Of a stretch of 64,000 nucleotides of DNA, positions 19,333 through 29,373 are shown piece by piece; position 1 is the stretch's first letter; each line of letters opens with the position of its first letter. Location: NCBI GenBank assembly GCA_016278505.1, contig JADQBQ010000017.1:163357-227356 (forward strand). Direction: 5' to 3'. The notes beneath the pieces were generated by a model. That model was not told where the DNA came from. It made no database searches and saw only the letters and a list, made by a program, of their open reading frames with translations. The stretch comes from Clostridiales bacterium. Lineage in GTDB: Bacteria; Bacillota; Desulfotomaculia; Desulfotomaculales; VENG01. A program made the position numbers and the translations under genes.

Positions 19333-20448
19333 TTATTCCTCCTGACCCAATTTTCCCCCGGCTACTTTGATAACATTATTAAGATTATCACTAAATTGCT
19401 TTATTTCTCTTTCCGAACTGGTGGTTATAAATGTTTGCACTTGGCCTTGAATCTTTTTAAATAAAAAACTTTGTCTGCCAGCATCCAATTCTTGTAGTAC
19501 ATCATCCAACAAAAGGATGGGGTAATCATCTGTTTCCTTTTTCCACAGCTCAATTAAAGCCAGTTTGAGGGCTAAAACAATTGTTCTCTGTTGTCCCCTG
19601 GACCCATACTGCCTTGCTTCGGTACTGTCAATATAAAAAATTAATTCATCCCGGTGTGGACCTTTCAAGCTTAGACCCCGGGCACATTCTTCTGCCTTAA
19701 TTGCGGCAATCTCATGAAAGAATAAATTTGAAATTTGATCATATTCCATATTTAAACTTATTTTAAGGGATGAATAATACTTAATCTCAAGCCCTTCTCC
19801 CCCACCCGTTAATTGTAAAAATAAGTCCTTTACTAATGGCACCAGTTTTTTTAATAACTGTAGTCTTTTGTATATTAACCGGCTACCGGTATCTATAAGT
19901 TGATGATTCCAAATTTCCAAAAGATCGTTATCAATATTTCTGCTCTTTGCTCTTTTTAGCAGGTTATTACGCTCGTAAAGTGCTTTCTGATATTGTTGGT
20001 AATAATAACGGTATGAGAAGTCAAGTAAACCAAGTTCAAAGTCTATATATTTTCTGCGCCGGGCCGGGCTGCCCTTTACAATATCTAAATCATCGGGAGT
20101 GAACACAATGGCCGCAGGAAATGGCAGTGATTTACCAGGGTTTACCTTTTGTCCGTCAACCATTATCAATTTTTTTCCATTGGAATTTAGCTCAAAAAAA
20201 ACCGAAAATGTACCTCCGGCGGTGTTAAAAAGATAACTAATTTTGGTATTTTCGCTTTGCCGATTAATTGTTTCTGTAAATCGATTGGTTCGAAAAGTAT
20301 TACCTGCCGTACCCACATAGATGGCTTCCAGCAAATTTGTTTTTCCTTGTGCATTCCTGCCTGTAATTAAATTAACATGCTGATCAGGCAAAAATAGTTC
20401 ATGGGCGTAATTCCTAAAATTATAGATCTCAGTTTTTATAAGATACAC
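19333..20448 (-). CDS. recF: DNA replication and repair protein RecF
   Basis: RecF is an SMC-like ATPase that loads RecA at gaps with RecO and RecR. The 371-residue protein shows Walker A (GRNAQGKTNLLEAI), the signature motif region (YGSRGQQRTIVLALKLA) and Walker B (PILLLDDVLQELD). The first residues YLIKTEIYNFRNY match the family. Start GTG at 20448. It lies in the conserved dnaN-yaaA-recF order. Confidence 0.96.
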   Translation of the reverse strand: MYLIKTEIYNFRNYAHELFLPDQHVNLITGRNAQGKTNLLEAIYVGTAGNTFRTNRFTETINRQSENTKISYLFNTAGGTFSVFFELNSNGKKLIMVDGQKVNPGKSLPFPAAIVFTPDDLDIVKGSPARRRKYIDFELGLLDFSYRYYYQQYQKALYERNNLLKRAKSRNIDNDLLEIWNHQLIDTGSRLIYKRLQLLKKLVPLVKDLFLQLTGGGEGLEIKYYSSLKISLNMEYDQISNLFFHEIAAIKAEECARGLSLKGPHRDELIFYIDSTEARQYGSRGQQRTIVLALKLALIELWKKETDDYPILLLDDVLQELDAGRQSFLFKKIQGQVQTFITTSSEREIKQFSDNLNNVIKVAGGKLGQEE

Positions 20449-20533
20449 CGGCTTAACAACTCCTGTTTAGCCGTATCACACTGGTAATTATCACATGCTT
20501 TATACGGTTCCTGGTTTTACGCTGTCATTTGAT

Positions 20534-20752
20534 TCACTCTTTAATTATTACTTTATAACTAGATTCATCAAACACTTGCACTACATCGCCATTATTTAGT
20601 TTTTTCCCTCTTCTGGTTTCCGGGTATCCGTTAACTTTTACTTCCCCGTCTTGAATCAAGGCCTTTGCCATCCCGCCTGTACCTACTACACCAGCCCATT
20701 TTAGAAATTGGTCCAATCGTATAATACCGTTTACTATTGTTTCTACACACAC
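20534..20752 (-). CDS. yaaA: S4-domain RNA-binding protein YaaA
   Basis: The 72-residue protein is a single S4 domain: IRLDQFLKWAGVVGTGGMAKALIQDGEVKVNG followed by RRGKKLNNGDVV. It sits between dnaN and recF as in Bacillus, where YaaA has a role in ribosome assembly. The start is a GTG; the ribosome site is weak. Confidence 0.92.
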   Translation of the reverse strand: MCVETIVNGIIRLDQFLKWAGVVGTGGMAKALIQDGEVKVNGYPETRRGKKLNNGDVVQVFDESSYKVIIKE

Positions 20753-20777
20753 TTTATAAACACCTACTTTTATTTAT

Positions 20778-21887
20778 TCACTGCTGTGGTATAGCAGGAA
20801 CAAGCACCGATATATATTCATCTTGCCCTGCAGGTTTTAAAAGTGCAGGAGTAGTGGGCCCGGTAAATTTGAAGTGCAGTTGTTCACTGTTTATCGTTTT
20901 TAAGGCATCCATCAAGTAACGGCCATTAAATCCAATGTCCATTTGATCACCGGTAATATTAACCTGTAAATCTTCCCTGATGCGCCCCGTTTGCGCATTT
21001 AAAAAGACTGTTAAAGTGTTTTCTTGGAGTTGAAAAAATACTGTTTGCCTGCCGGGACTGGAAAGTAAAAAAGCTCTGTCCACAGCTTCTAGTAATTCTT
21101 TGGTATCCAAAGTTACATCACAAGAAGTATGCTGCGGTATCACCAGGTTGTAATTGGGATAATTTCCAGCCAGAAGCCTAGTAACGATCTGTACTTCATT
21201 TAATAAAAAGAAAATTTGGTTCTCAGTAACATAGATAGAGACTTCAGAGTCTTCTTTTACCAGTAATTTAGACAGTTCATTTAGAGTTTTTCCTGGAACA
21301 ATAACGTTTATAAGTTTACTGGGTTGTGTATCCAATAAAGTTGAACGTAATGCAAGCCTGTGGGTGTCTGTTGCGACTACATTGAGTTTTTCATTGGTAA
21401 ATTCAAATAAAACTCCTGTAAAAACCGGCCGGTGTTCTTCTGTCGAAACTGCATATAAAACCTGTTTAAGCATTTTTCTAAGCTGCTGTTGAGGAAGGTT
21501 AATTAGATTTTCCTTAGGTAGTTCCGGCATTGTTGGATATTCGTCGGGAGAGAAACCGTGTAATGTAAGTTCAGATTGTGCATAATTTATTACTGTTGTA
21601 TTAGTTTGCCCGTCCGTTTGTATTTTAACAATAGAGGTATCATGTAAACGGCGGGCCAGTTCAGTTATTTCTCGGGCCGGCAGTACTGCAGCCCCAGGTT
21701 CTTCGATGGTAGCTGAAACATAGGTGCAAATACTATGCTCTAAGTCTGTTGCTGTTATATACAGTTCATTTTCTTTAGTTTCAAAGAGAATACCTGTCAG
21801 TATGGGAAGAGGAGTTCGAGGGGGTACTGCCCTGTATACAGTGAGTAATGCATTAAGTAGATTTTCTGCCGGTAGAGAAATTTGCAT
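20778..21887 (-). CDS. dnaN: DNA polymerase III sliding clamp (beta subunit)
   Basis: The 369-residue protein has the three repeated clamp folds. It begins MQISLPAENLLNALLTVYRAVP and ends in VLVPAIPQQ, close to the canonical clamp ending. It contains PVFTGVLFEF, VATDTHRLAL and PGKTLNELSKLL. The clamp tethers DNA polymerase and recruits repair proteins. The ATG has GGGGTAG upstream. It lies about 250 bp downstream of dnaA. Confidence 0.97.
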   Translation of the reverse strand: MQISLPAENLLNALLTVYRAVPPRTPLPILTGILFETKENELYITATDLEHSICTYVSATIEEPGAAVLPAREITELARRLHDTSIVKIQTDGQTNTTVINYAQSELTLHGFSPDEYPTMPELPKENLINLPQQQLRKMLKQVLYAVSTEEHRPVFTGVLFEFTNEKLNVVATDTHRLALRSTLLDTQPSKLINVIVPGKTLNELSKLLVKEDSEVSIYVTENQIFFLLNEVQIVTRLLAGNYPNYNLVIPQHTSCDVTLDTKELLEAVDRAFLLSSPGRQTVFFQLQENTLTVFLNAQTGRIREDLQVNITGDQMDIGFNGRYLMDALKTINSEQLHFKFTGPTTPALLKPAGQDEYISVLVPAIPQQ

Positions 21888-22137
21888 AAGTCTACCCCCT
21901 TTGTGTATTTATGGGAAATATACAATTCCGCTTTTCACTCGTCAATGTATAAAAGTTATCCACTTTTACTCTCTGGATATAAGTAGTTTTTGCAGCTTAA
22001 GCTATAGTTATTATAAAGATAAATTTTATAGTAATAGTAGTAATAAGGGCTGTGAGTTTGTGTAAAACCATTTCCAGACGATAAGACACGGGCTTTGTGT
22101 CATTTAATAATATGTGCAATTTGTTGTGTGTAATTGT
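21888..22137. other. dnaA-dnaN intergenic region, possible part of oriC
   Basis: 250 bp of AT-rich sequence with a DnaA-box-like TTATCCACT at 21956-21964 and an inverted TGGATATAA nearby. Several TGTGT/TGTGTC runs lie closer to dnaA. Bacillus-type origins are bipartite around dnaA, so this may be the second half of the origin. Confidence 0.5.
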
Positions 22138-23487
22138 TTACTGGTGCTTTATTTTTTCAGTTAACTCTTTAACAATATTTTGTAGTGAGGGATCGGTTTG
22201 CAGTTCCCTGGATATTTTGTCGTGAGCATGGATGACTGTAGTATGGTCCCTTCCTCCAAATTGCTCACCTATTTTGGGTAAAGAAAGGTCTGTAAGTTCC
22301 CTGGTTAGATACATTGCTATTTGTCGAGGGTAAGCCACCGCTCGAGTTCTTTTTTTGGTCTTAAATTCCTCGGGACGAATATTAAAGTATTGTGCTACTG
22401 TTTGCTGAATTAATGGTACCGTGATAGGTTTAGGTTTTGTTGCCGGAATAATATCTCTAAGTGCCTCGTCAGCTAGTTCTGCCGTTACTTCTTGGTTATT
22501 TAAAGAAGCCATGGCAATTACCCGTATCAGTGCCCCTTCTAATTCTCTTATATTGGACTGAATACGGTTAGCAATGAAGGTTAAAGTTTCGTCCGGGACA
22601 ATAAGAGATTCTAATTGGGCCTTTTTTCTTAAAATAGCTATCCGTGTTTCTAAATCGGGCGCTTGAATATCAGTAATCAACCCCCATTCAAAACGAGAGC
22701 GCAGCCTATCTTCCAAAGTTGGGATTTCTTTTGGAGGGCGATCACTGGATATAATCAACTGTTTATTTGCTTCATAAAGGGTGTTAAAAGTATGAAAAAA
22801 CTCCTCCTGAGTCCTTTCTTTACCTGCCAAAAATTGGATGTCGTCAATTAATAGTATGTCCATACTGCGGTATTTTGTTCTAAATTCCACAGTTCGATCG
22901 TCTCGAATGGCATTTATGAGGTCGTTGGTAAATTTTTCCGAAGTGACATAGGCAACAGTTGAATTGGGGTTGTTGTCGCGTATGTAGTGACCAATAGCGT
23001 GCATTAAATGTGTTTTCCCTAATCCAACCCCACCATATGTAAACAATGGATTATAGGCTTTGGCCGGAGATTCGGCAACGGCAAAGCAGGCAGCATGGGC
23101 AAAACGATTACTGTTGCCGACCACAAAAGTATCGAAAGTGTATTTAGGGTTGAGGTAAGAATACCTTAGGTCGTTGAGGTTAGTAGGATCGTATGCCTTT
23201 TTATGAATGGGTTGGGATGTATTGGGAGGTTGTTCCCCTTGGAGTAAAAATTTTATATCAACTTTTCTATTTAATGTTTCGCGTAATGAGCTTTTGATCA
23301 GGGGAGTATACCTATCATTTAACCAGTCACGGGAAAAATGGTTAGGAACTTGTATGTATAGTATGTCTTCCAAAAAAGCCAGTGGTTGCATGGATATGAT
23401 CCAAGTGTTAAAGGAATGGTAACTGATTTTCTCTTTTAGTACTTCTACAGTCTCCTGCCATGCTTGATCTATATTATTTTTCAACAA
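22138..23487 (-). CDS. dnaA: Chromosomal replication initiator DnaA
   Basis: DnaA binds DnaA boxes and melts oriC. The 449-residue protein (from TTG at 23487, GGAGGT six bases upstream) has domain I ([20 protein letters not shown]) and a short variable linker. The AAA+ core has Walker A ([15 protein letters not shown]), Walker B ([14 protein letters not shown]) and the arginine-finger segment ([10 protein letters not shown]). The C-terminal helix-turn-helix has the signature [15 protein letters not shown]. The longer frame to 23556 lacks a ribosome site. Confidence 0.97.
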   Translation of the reverse strand: MLKNNIDQAWQETVEVLKEKISYHSFNTWIISMQPLAFLEDILYIQVPNHFSRDWLNDRYTPLIKSSLRETLNRKVDIKFLLQGEQPPNTSQPIHKKAYDPTNLNDLRYSYLNPKYTFDTFVVGNSNRFAHAACFAVAESPAKAYNPLFTYGGVGLGKTHLMHAIGHYIRDNNPNSTVAYVTSEKFTNDLINAIRDDRTVEFRTKYRSMDILLIDDIQFLAGKERTQEEFFHTFNTLYEANKQLIISSDRPPKEIPTLEDRLRSRFEWGLITDIQAPDLETRIAILRKKAQLESLIVPDETLTFIANRIQSNIRELEGALIRVIAMASLNNQEVTAELADEALRDIIPATKPKPITVPLIQQTVAQYFNIRPEEFKTKKRTRAVAYPRQIAMYLTRELTDLSLPKIGEQFGGRDHTTVIHAHDKISRELQTDPSLQNIVKELTEKIKHQ

Positions 23488-23834
23488 ATCTTTACCTCCC
23501 AGACAATAAGTTTGATTAGAATTTTTAGTTTGTCCGAGCAGGTGTTTTACATGCAATCATGCAATAATGAAATCCACCCACAAATATAAACAGCACGTTA
23601 ACAAGGTTAATAACAAACTTATCCAAATCTTGTGGATTACGGTCTAACCAGTGAGTAAATAATACCAGATTTTGTAGGGGTTATCAACAGATCTTTTTAT
23701 ATGTGTATACAGGTTATTTGGTATAGGTTATTTCTTGACGGGGGATAGTCAATACTATATAATAGTTATGGTTCGTCTAGTATTTTCCAATCTATAATAA
23801 TTTAATGGTTTGTAGACACTAAGGGGGTGTGATT
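23488..23834. other. oriC: Putative origin of replication (oriC) between dnaA and rpmH
   Basis: Gene direction flips here. DnaA-box-like sequences are TTATCCAAA (23619-23627), TGTGGATTA (23631-23639, inverted) and TTATCAACA (23681-23689). None is the perfect TTATCCACA. AT-rich DNA that could unwind follows at about 23690-23735. Which side of dnaA unwinds cannot be told from sequence alone. Confidence 0.7.
23735..23763 (+). promoter_or_regulatory. SigA-type promoter of rpmH
   Basis: TTGACG (23735-23740), 17-bp spacer, TATAAT (23758-23763). It is followed about 70 bp later by the rpmH start. Confidence 0.85.
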
Positions 23835-23969
23835 TTGAAACGGACGTTTCAGCCTAAGAGGCGCAAAAGACAAAAGTTGCATGGTTTTCTAAAGCGGATG
23901 TCAACAAAGTCCGGTAGAAGAATTGTTGGAAGCAGAAGAAAAAAAGGAAGAAAAAGGTTGACAGCTTAA
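23835..23969 (+). CDS. rpmH: 50S ribosomal protein L34
   Basis: A 44-residue, very basic protein, [19 protein letters not shown] onwards, with the family's [15 protein letters not shown] core and KGRKRLTA end. It starts at TTG 23835 with GGGGGTG upstream. This is the conserved first gene on the right-hand side of the origin. Confidence 0.97.
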   Translation: MKRTFQPKRRKRQKLHGFLKRMSTKSGRRIVGSRRKKGRKRLTA

Positions 23970-23995
23970 GGCCGCTTAGTCTGAGTGGCCTTTTA
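23966..23995 (+). terminator. Weak hairpin after rpmH
   Basis: AAGGCC ... GGCCTTTT forms a 6-bp stem with a short T-run. It probably only attenuates, as rnpA follows on the same strand. Confidence 0.4.
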
Positions 23996-24062
23996 ATAAT
24001 TTTAATAATTGTATAAGGTGGTTTTCTGTTGGGTAATATGCTACAAACCAATATTAGGTAAG

Positions 24063-24407
24063 ATGATCATGTCTAAATTAAAGGTTATCAAAAAGAGTAA
24101 TGAATTTAATAAAATTTTCGCCCGCGGTCGCTCTGTAGCTGACGATAGGTTTGTATTGATAGCCCGAAAAACCGGAACTGATAGTATCAGGTTTGGTTTT
24201 TCAGTGAGTAAAAAGGTAGGAAAAGCAGTAACCCGTAACAAAGTAAAGCGGTTGTTAAAAGAAGTGTGCCGGTTGGATATGCAGATTTTTGTTCCTGGTT
24301 ACGATTATATGATTATTGCGCGTAAAGGTAGCGCGGATTGTGAATTTAATAATATCAAGGCAAGAATGGCACGCCTGGTTTACCGGCTGCGTAAAAAAAT
24401 CCTTTAA
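24063..24407 (+). CDS. rnpA: Ribonuclease P protein component
   Basis: RnpA is the protein cofactor of RNase P, which trims tRNA 5' ends. The ~115-residue product contains FNKIFARGRSVADDRFVLIA, FGFSVSKKVGKAVTRNKVKRLLKE (the RNR motif) and the YDYMIIARKG strand. Two ATGs at 24063 and 24069 are possible. AGGTAAG fits the first; the longer frame to 24009 has no support. Confidence 0.95.
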   Translation: MIMSKLKVIKKSNEFNKIFARGRSVADDRFVLIARKTGTDSIRFGFSVSKKVGKAVTRNKVKRLLKEVCRLDMQIFVPGYDYMIIARKGSADCEFNNIKARMARLVYRLRKKIL

Positions 24408-24431
24408 TTTTTAATCCCTTGTTTTTAAAGG

Positions 24432-24653
24432 TTGGTGTTTAAAATAAGCCGGTTTTTGGTATTAATGATATTACTTTATCGAAAGTTAATATCGCCTTTT
24501 CTTTTACCGCGGTGTCGGTTTTATCCTACGTGTTCGGAATATGCACTACAGGCATTATATAAATATGGTGCTTTAAAAGGATCGTGGCTTACAATAAAAA
24601 GGGTTTGCAGGTGTCATCCTTTTTCCCCTGGAGGGTATGATCCTCTTGTCTAG
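24432..24653 (+). CDS. yidD: Membrane protein insertion efficiency factor YidD
   Basis: The 73-residue protein has an amphipathic N-terminal helix and the family core [24 protein letters not shown] ending [16 protein letters not shown], with conserved cysteines. YidD assists YidC, encoded 20 bp downstream. The start is TTG 24432 or GTG 24435. Confidence 0.95.
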   Translation: MVFKISRFLVLMILLYRKLISPFLLPRCRFYPTCSEYALQALYKYGALKGSWLTIKRVCRCHPFSPGGYDPLV

Positions 24654-24673
24654 GTAGTTAAGGAGGCGATGGT

Positions 24674-25357
24674 TTGGGTTTGGGTAGTTTATTCGGCTCT
24701 CTTGTTGACGCTATGACATCTCTCATTAATTGGCTTTATGGCGTCACCGCAACTATGGGTGTCCCTAGTTATGCCCTGGCGATAATTATTTTGACTGTAT
24801 TGATAAAAGTAGTGCTGTTTCCCCTTACGCAGAAACAGATGACATCAATGAAAAAGATGCAGGCAATACAGCCTAAGATTAAAGAGATGCAGGAAAAGTA
24901 TAAAAAGAAAGACCCGCAAAAATTGCAGCAAAAAACGATGGAACTATACAAAGAGCATAATGTTAATCCCATGGCCGGGTGTTTGCCTATTTTAGTACAA
25001 ATGCCTATATTGATTGCTTTGTTTCGAGCTTTAAGCAATGAAAAATTTCCATTTATTGATCCTAGCCATGCAGGGTTTTTTTGGATTGAAAAATTAACAT
25101 ATGTGGACCCCTTTTACATCTTGCCTGTTTTGGCTGCAGTAACAACTTACATGCAGACTAGTTTGACAACTTCGCCCACCGATCAAACACAAAAAATTAT
25201 GTTGTATACTATGCCTTTATTTATTGGGTGGATTAGCACCACTGTGCCTGCCGGCTTGGTATTATACTGGGTAATGTTTAATACTTTGGGTTATGCCCAA
25301 CAACTGCTGGTTAATAAGCAGACAGAGCAAGCAAAGGAAGGTGTGGCGGAAAAGTGA
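24674..25357 (+). CDS. yidC: Membrane protein insertase YidC/Oxa1 family
   Basis: The 227-residue integral membrane protein inserts and folds membrane proteins. It shows the first core helix with a positively charged residue in the groove (IIILTVLIKVVLFPLTQKQ) and the cytoplasmic helical hairpin (QAIQPKIKEMQEKYKKK). NPMAGCLPILVQMPILIALFRAL and the last helices (PAGLVLYWVMFNTLGYAQQ) follow. No lipobox is present at the N-terminus, unlike Bacillus SpoIIIJ. TTG start with GGAGG seven bases upstream. Confidence 0.95.
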   Translation: MGLGSLFGSLVDAMTSLINWLYGVTATMGVPSYALAIIILTVLIKVVLFPLTQKQMTSMKKMQAIQPKIKEMQEKYKKKDPQKLQQKTMELYKEHNVNPMAGCLPILVQMPILIALFRALSNEKFPFIDPSHAGFFWIEKLTYVDPFYILPVLAAVTTYMQTSLTTSPTDQTQKIMLYTMPLFIGWISTTVPAGLVLYWVMFNTLGYAQQLLVNKQTEQAKEGVAEK

Positions 25358-25974
25358 CAGACGTCGAAAAAACTGGTAAGACTATTGACGAGGCTGTGGA
25401 AAAGGCATTAACTGAGCTCAGGGTTTCGAGAGATGAAGTAGAGGTTGAAATATTAGAGCAGCCAAGCAAGGGTTTATTTGGTTTCCTTGGTTCTAAACCC
25501 GGGAAAGTTAAAGTAAGTGTAATTGAAAACCCGTCACTAAAAGCTAATGATCTGTTAGAAAAAGTATTGGATGTTATGGATTTGGAAGTTGAGATAGATG
25601 TTAAGCAAGATGAGCATGGTATATTTATTAGTATGCAGGGACCTGATTTGGGTATCTTAATAGGTAGGAGAGGCGAAACGCTTGATGCACTACAATATTT
25701 AGTAAACCTTTCCTCTAATAAGGATCAGGAGCACAAACAAAGGATTATTCTTGATGTTGAGGGTTATCGTAAAAGAAGAGAGGAAACGCTGCGAGGGTTG
25801 GCCATAAAACTTGCCGAGAAGGCAAAGCAAAAAGGTCGCAATGTTGTTTTGGAGCCGATGAATTCGCAGGAAAGGCGTATCATTCATACAACATTGCAGT
25901 CCCGAAATGATATTTATACATTTAGTGAGGGTGAGGATCCTTACCGCAAAATTGTTATTTCGCCGAGAAAATAA
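25354..25974 (+). CDS. jag: RNA-binding protein Jag/KhpB
   Basis: The 206-residue protein has a Jag-N domain (1-50, with VEVEILEQPSKGLFGFLGSKPGKV), a KH domain (about 70-135, IGRRGETLDALQYLVNLSSN) and an R3H domain (about 145-206, EPMNSQERRIIHTTLQ). Its GTG start overlaps the yidC stop by four bases, the standard coupling. In other Firmicutes it binds RNA with KhpA and influences cell elongation. Confidence 0.94.
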   Translation: MTDVEKTGKTIDEAVEKALTELRVSRDEVEVEILEQPSKGLFGFLGSKPGKVKVSVIENPSLKANDLLEKVLDVMDLEVEIDVKQDEHGIFISMQGPDLGILIGRRGETLDALQYLVNLSSNKDQEHKQRIILDVEGYRKRREETLRGLAIKLAEKAKQKGRNVVLEPMNSQERRIIHTTLQSRNDIYTFSEGEDPYRKIVISPRK

Positions 25975-26011
25975 ATAGTGTTCGCAGTTATGGAAAAAAA
26001 TTTGACACATA

Positions 26012-26043
26012 CCCAGCCCAGTTAACTGTGGCTGGGTTTTTTT
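26012..26043 (+). terminator. Terminator of the rpmH-jag unit
   Basis: CCCAGCC / GGCTGGG, an 11-nt loop and seven T. It ends jag transcripts just before mnmE. Confidence 0.9.
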
Positions 26044-26064
26044 AAAAAAGTATGGGGTGAAAGC

Positions 26065-27447
26065 ATGATTGAAGATACAATAGCAGCCATCTCTACTCCG
26101 TTGGGGGAAGGTGGAATAGGTATAATACGTGTTAGTGGAAACGATGCTTTCCAAATAGCCCGTAAAATTTTTAAACCGGCAAAAGCAGACAACCTGTACT
26201 CAAATAATGGCCACAGGTTAATTTACGGATATGTCTATGACCATAATCAAAAAGTGGTTGATGAGATTTTGTTAGGCATTATGCATGCTCCTCACACTTT
26301 CACCAGAGAAGATGTAGTTGAATTTAACTGCCATGGTGGCCTGGTGCCCCTACGCAAAACATTGGAATTACTGTTAGAGCACGGAGCCCGTTTGGCTGAA
26401 CCCGGTGAATTTACGAAACGGGCGTTTTTAAATGGAAGGTTGGATTTAGCGCAGGCGGAGTCAATAATTGATGTGATTAGGGCTAAAACAGATGCGGGTT
26501 TAGATGTTGCTCTAAATCAGTTAAAGGGAAGGCTGTCTTCACGGGTGGGGTTACTACAGGAAAAGCTTTTAGCAATTATGGCCAATATTGAAGTAAGCAT
26601 CGATTTTTCTGAGGAAGAGTTAGGAGAGGCATCCACTGCGGATTTAAAAAGGCAAGTTATCAATTCTCTAGAAGAAATTGAGAGTCTATTGGAAAGTGCT
26701 AAAGTAGGTAAGATTTATCGTGAAGGAATACATACTGTAATTGTTGGTAAGCCGAATGTTGGAAAATCATCCTTATTAAATGCGCTTTTGCGGGATAAAA
26801 GAGCCATTGTAACAGAAATTCCGGGAACAACCAGGGACGTTATTGAGGAAGTATTAAATATTCGGGGAATACCGTTGCGTTTAGTTGATACCGCGGGACT
26901 AAGAACTACTGAGGATGTTGTGGAACGTATCGGGGTAGAGCGTTCAACAGAATTAGTAAAACAAGGAGAGCTTATTCTTTTGGTGTTGGATGCTTCCGGG
27001 AAATTGGATGCTGAAGATAAAGAAATTATGGATTTGGTTAAAGATAAAAAAGGAATTATAATTTTTAATAAAATTGATATTCAAGGATTTAATATTATTA
27101 ATTCCAAATTGCCGCCATTATTAAGTGATTGGCCGGTGGTGGCAATGTCGGTATTGCAGGGCAAAGGACTTAATAAATTAGAGGATAAAATTGAGCAACA
27201 AATAGTAGGGTCAAATATTTCTGCCTCAGATTCTATTTTAATCAGTAATGCAAGACATAAGAATGCCCTTTCCAGGGGACGAAAGCATTTAAAAGATGTA
27301 TTAAATGGGATGGAAGAGGGTGTCCCGATAGATTTACTGTCTATTGACGTCCGGGGGGCCTGGGAAGTTTTAGGGGAAATCACGGGGGAAACTGTTACCG
27401 AGGATTTGGTGGACAAGATTTTCAGTGACTTTTGCGTTGGAAAATAA
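26065..27447 (+). CDS. mnmE: tRNA modification GTPase MnmE
   Basis: With MnmG this enzyme makes the (carboxymethyl)aminomethyl modification at wobble uridine 34. The 460-residue protein has the N-terminal tetrahydrofolate-binding domain (DTIAAISTPLGEGGIGIIRVSG) and a helical domain. The inserted G domain shows GKPNVGKSSLLNALL, DTAGLR and FNKID. It ends in FCVGK, carrying the conserved C-terminal cysteine. The start is the ATG with GGGGTGAAAGC upstream. Confidence 0.96.
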   Translation: MIEDTIAAISTPLGEGGIGIIRVSGNDAFQIARKIFKPAKADNLYSNNGHRLIYGYVYDHNQKVVDEILLGIMHAPHTFTREDVVEFNCHGGLVPLRKTLELLLEHGARLAEPGEFTKRAFLNGRLDLAQAESIIDVIRAKTDAGLDVALNQLKGRLSSRVGLLQEKLLAIMANIEVSIDFSEEELGEASTADLKRQVINSLEEIESLLESAKVGKIYREGIHTVIVGKPNVGKSSLLNALLRDKRAIVTEIPGTTRDVIEEVLNIRGIPLRLVDTAGLRTTEDVVERIGVERSTELVKQGELILLVLDASGKLDAEDKEIMDLVKDKKGIIIFNKIDIQGFNIINSKLPPLLSDWPVVAMSVLQGKGLNKLEDKIEQQIVGSNISASDSILISNARHKNALSRGRKHLKDVLNGMEEGVPIDLLSIDVRGAWEVLGEITGETVTEDLVDKIFSDFCVGK

Positions 27448-27486
27448 AGGTAATTTAATGCCAGCGGAATATGAGAGGTGAATTTA

Positions 27487-29373
27487 GTGCGATATACTGC
27501 AGGTGAATATGATGTTGTTATTATTGGTGCCGGGCATGCCGGGTGTGAGGCCGGGCTCGCAGCGGCAAGGTTAGGGTGTAAGACCCTGGTAACGACATTG
27601 AATTTAGATAATGTTGCTCTTATGCCGTGTAATCCGGCCATGGGGGGACCCGCCAAGGGACAATTAGTAAGGGAAATTGATGCCCTTGGGGGTGAAATAG
27701 GATTAAATACAGACCGTGCAGCTATTCAAATGCGTATGCTTAATACCGCAAAGGGACCGGCTGTACATGCTTTAAGAGCTCAGGCTGATAAGAAAAGATA
27801 CCAGGCAAATATGAAAGAAGTGCTGGAAAATGAACCAGGGTTAGATTTAAAACAGGTGTTGGTAGAAAGTATTGAGGTGTCCGCCGAGAGGGTTTGTGCG
27901 GTGGTTGGTAGTACCGGTGCGGTGTTTCCATGCCGTGCAGTGGTAGTCACCACCGGTACGTATTTACGGGGTCGTGTTATTATAGGTGATCTTTTTACAT
28001 CAGGTGGCCCTAGCGGTAATTTTCCTTCCATTGGGTTAGCTGCTTCTCTTAAAGAATTGGGTTTAAAAATGGGCAGGTTTAAAACCGGTACGCCTGCGCG
28101 TGTTGACCGTAAAAGTATTGATTTTAATAAAATGGAAATTCAGCCGGGAGATGAAAAGTTGCATAACTTTTCTTTTATTTCTCCTCAGCAAACAAGACAG
28201 CAAGTGCCGTGTTGGCTTACATACAGTAATGAAAAAACCCATGGCATTATTAAAGAAAACTTACATCGTTCACCTTTGTACAGCGGTAAAATTGAGGGGC
28301 GTGGACCAAGATATTGCCCGTCAATTGAGGATAAAGTGGTGCGTTTTGCGGACAAGCCGGCTCACCAGATCTTTGTTGAGCCGGAAGGGTTGAATACAAC
28401 CGAGATGTATGTTCAGGGAATGTCAACAAGCCTACCCGAAGATGTCCAATTGGCCATGCTGCGTACTATCCCCGGACTGGAGAAAGTTGAAATTATGCGA
28501 CCCGGTTATGCCATTGAATATGATTATATTGATCCTACAGAGTTAAAGTTATCTTTGGAAAGCAAGGCCATTGGCGGGTTTTTTTCCGCTGGTCAAATAA
28601 ACGGCACTTCGGGTTATGAAGAGGCGGCGGCACAAGGTATTATAGCAGGAATTAATGCTAAAAAGTATATAAGAGATGAAGAGCCCTTTATTGTTTCCCG
28701 CTCTGAAGGTTATATGGGAGTACTTATTGATGATTTAGTTACTAAGGGAACCAGCGAACCATATAGGCTGTTAACATCGCGTGCTGAATATAGGTTATTG
28801 CTGCGTCATGATAATGCTGACCTGCGTTTTACCGAAAAAGGACGGCAATTAGGGCTGATTTCTGATGACCGGTATCGTTCTTTTACTGATAAAAAAAATG
28901 ATGTAGAAAACGAAATGATAAGGTTGGAGCGAGTAGTAGTACCGGTAAATGAAGAAACAAAAAACATTTTACAAGAGGTAGGATCGGTTGATATTAAAAA
29001 ACCTACCAGTTTAGCCGGGTTATTGCGCAGGCCTGAATTAAATTATGAAGATATTGCAAAACTACCGGGAGAGTACCCTTCTCTTTCCGATGAAGTTAAG
29101 GAAGAAGTTGAAATTCAAATAAAATATGAGGGTTATATTAAAAAGCAGTTGTCGCAAGTAGAGAAGTTTGACCGATTAGAGAGAAAGCGCATTCCGGAAA
29201 ATATAGACTATGATTTAATCAGGGGTCTGGCCGTGGAGGCCCAGCAAAAACTAAAGGAAATCAGACCACAGTCCATCGGGCAGGCTGCCAGGATAGCAGG
29301 TGTTAACCCATCAGATATTTCAGTTTTATTAATTTATATGGTGCAGCAAAAGCGTGGTGTCAAGAATGAATGA
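27487..29373 (+). CDS. mnmG: tRNA uridine-5-carboxymethylaminomethyl(34) synthesis enzyme MnmG
   Basis: MnmG is the FAD- and NADH-dependent partner of MnmE. The ~628-residue protein shows the FAD site [21 protein letters not shown] and the family motifs [40 protein letters not shown] and [16 protein letters not shown]. The GTG at 27487 lies six bases behind AGAGGTG, so I prefer it to the GTG at 27478. About 40 bp separate it from mnmE. Confidence 0.95.
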   Translation: MRYTAGEYDVVIIGAGHAGCEAGLAAARLGCKTLVTTLNLDNVALMPCNPAMGGPAKGQLVREIDALGGEIGLNTDRAAIQMRMLNTAKGPAVHALRAQADKKRYQANMKEVLENEPGLDLKQVLVESIEVSAERVCAVVGSTGAVFPCRAVVVTTGTYLRGRVIIGDLFTSGGPSGNFPSIGLAASLKELGLKMGRFKTGTPARVDRKSIDFNKMEIQPGDEKLHNFSFISPQQTRQQVPCWLTYSNEKTHGIIKENLHRSPLYSGKIEGRGPRYCPSIEDKVVRFADKPAHQIFVEPEGLNTTEMYVQGMSTSLPEDVQLAMLRTIPGLEKVEIMRPGYAIEYDYIDPTELKLSLESKAIGGFFSAGQINGTSGYEEAAAQGIIAGINAKKYIRDEEPFIVSRSEGYMGVLIDDLVTKGTSEPYRLLTSRAEYRLLLRHDNADLRFTEKGRQLGLISDDRYRSFTDKKNDVENEMIRLERVVVPVNEETKNILQEVGSVDIKKPTSLAGLLRRPELNYEDIAKLPGEYPSLSDEVKEEVEIQIKYEGYIKKQLSQVEKFDRLERKRIPENIDYDLIRGLAVEAQQKLKEIRPQSIGQAARIAGVNPSDISVLLIYMVQQKRGVKNE

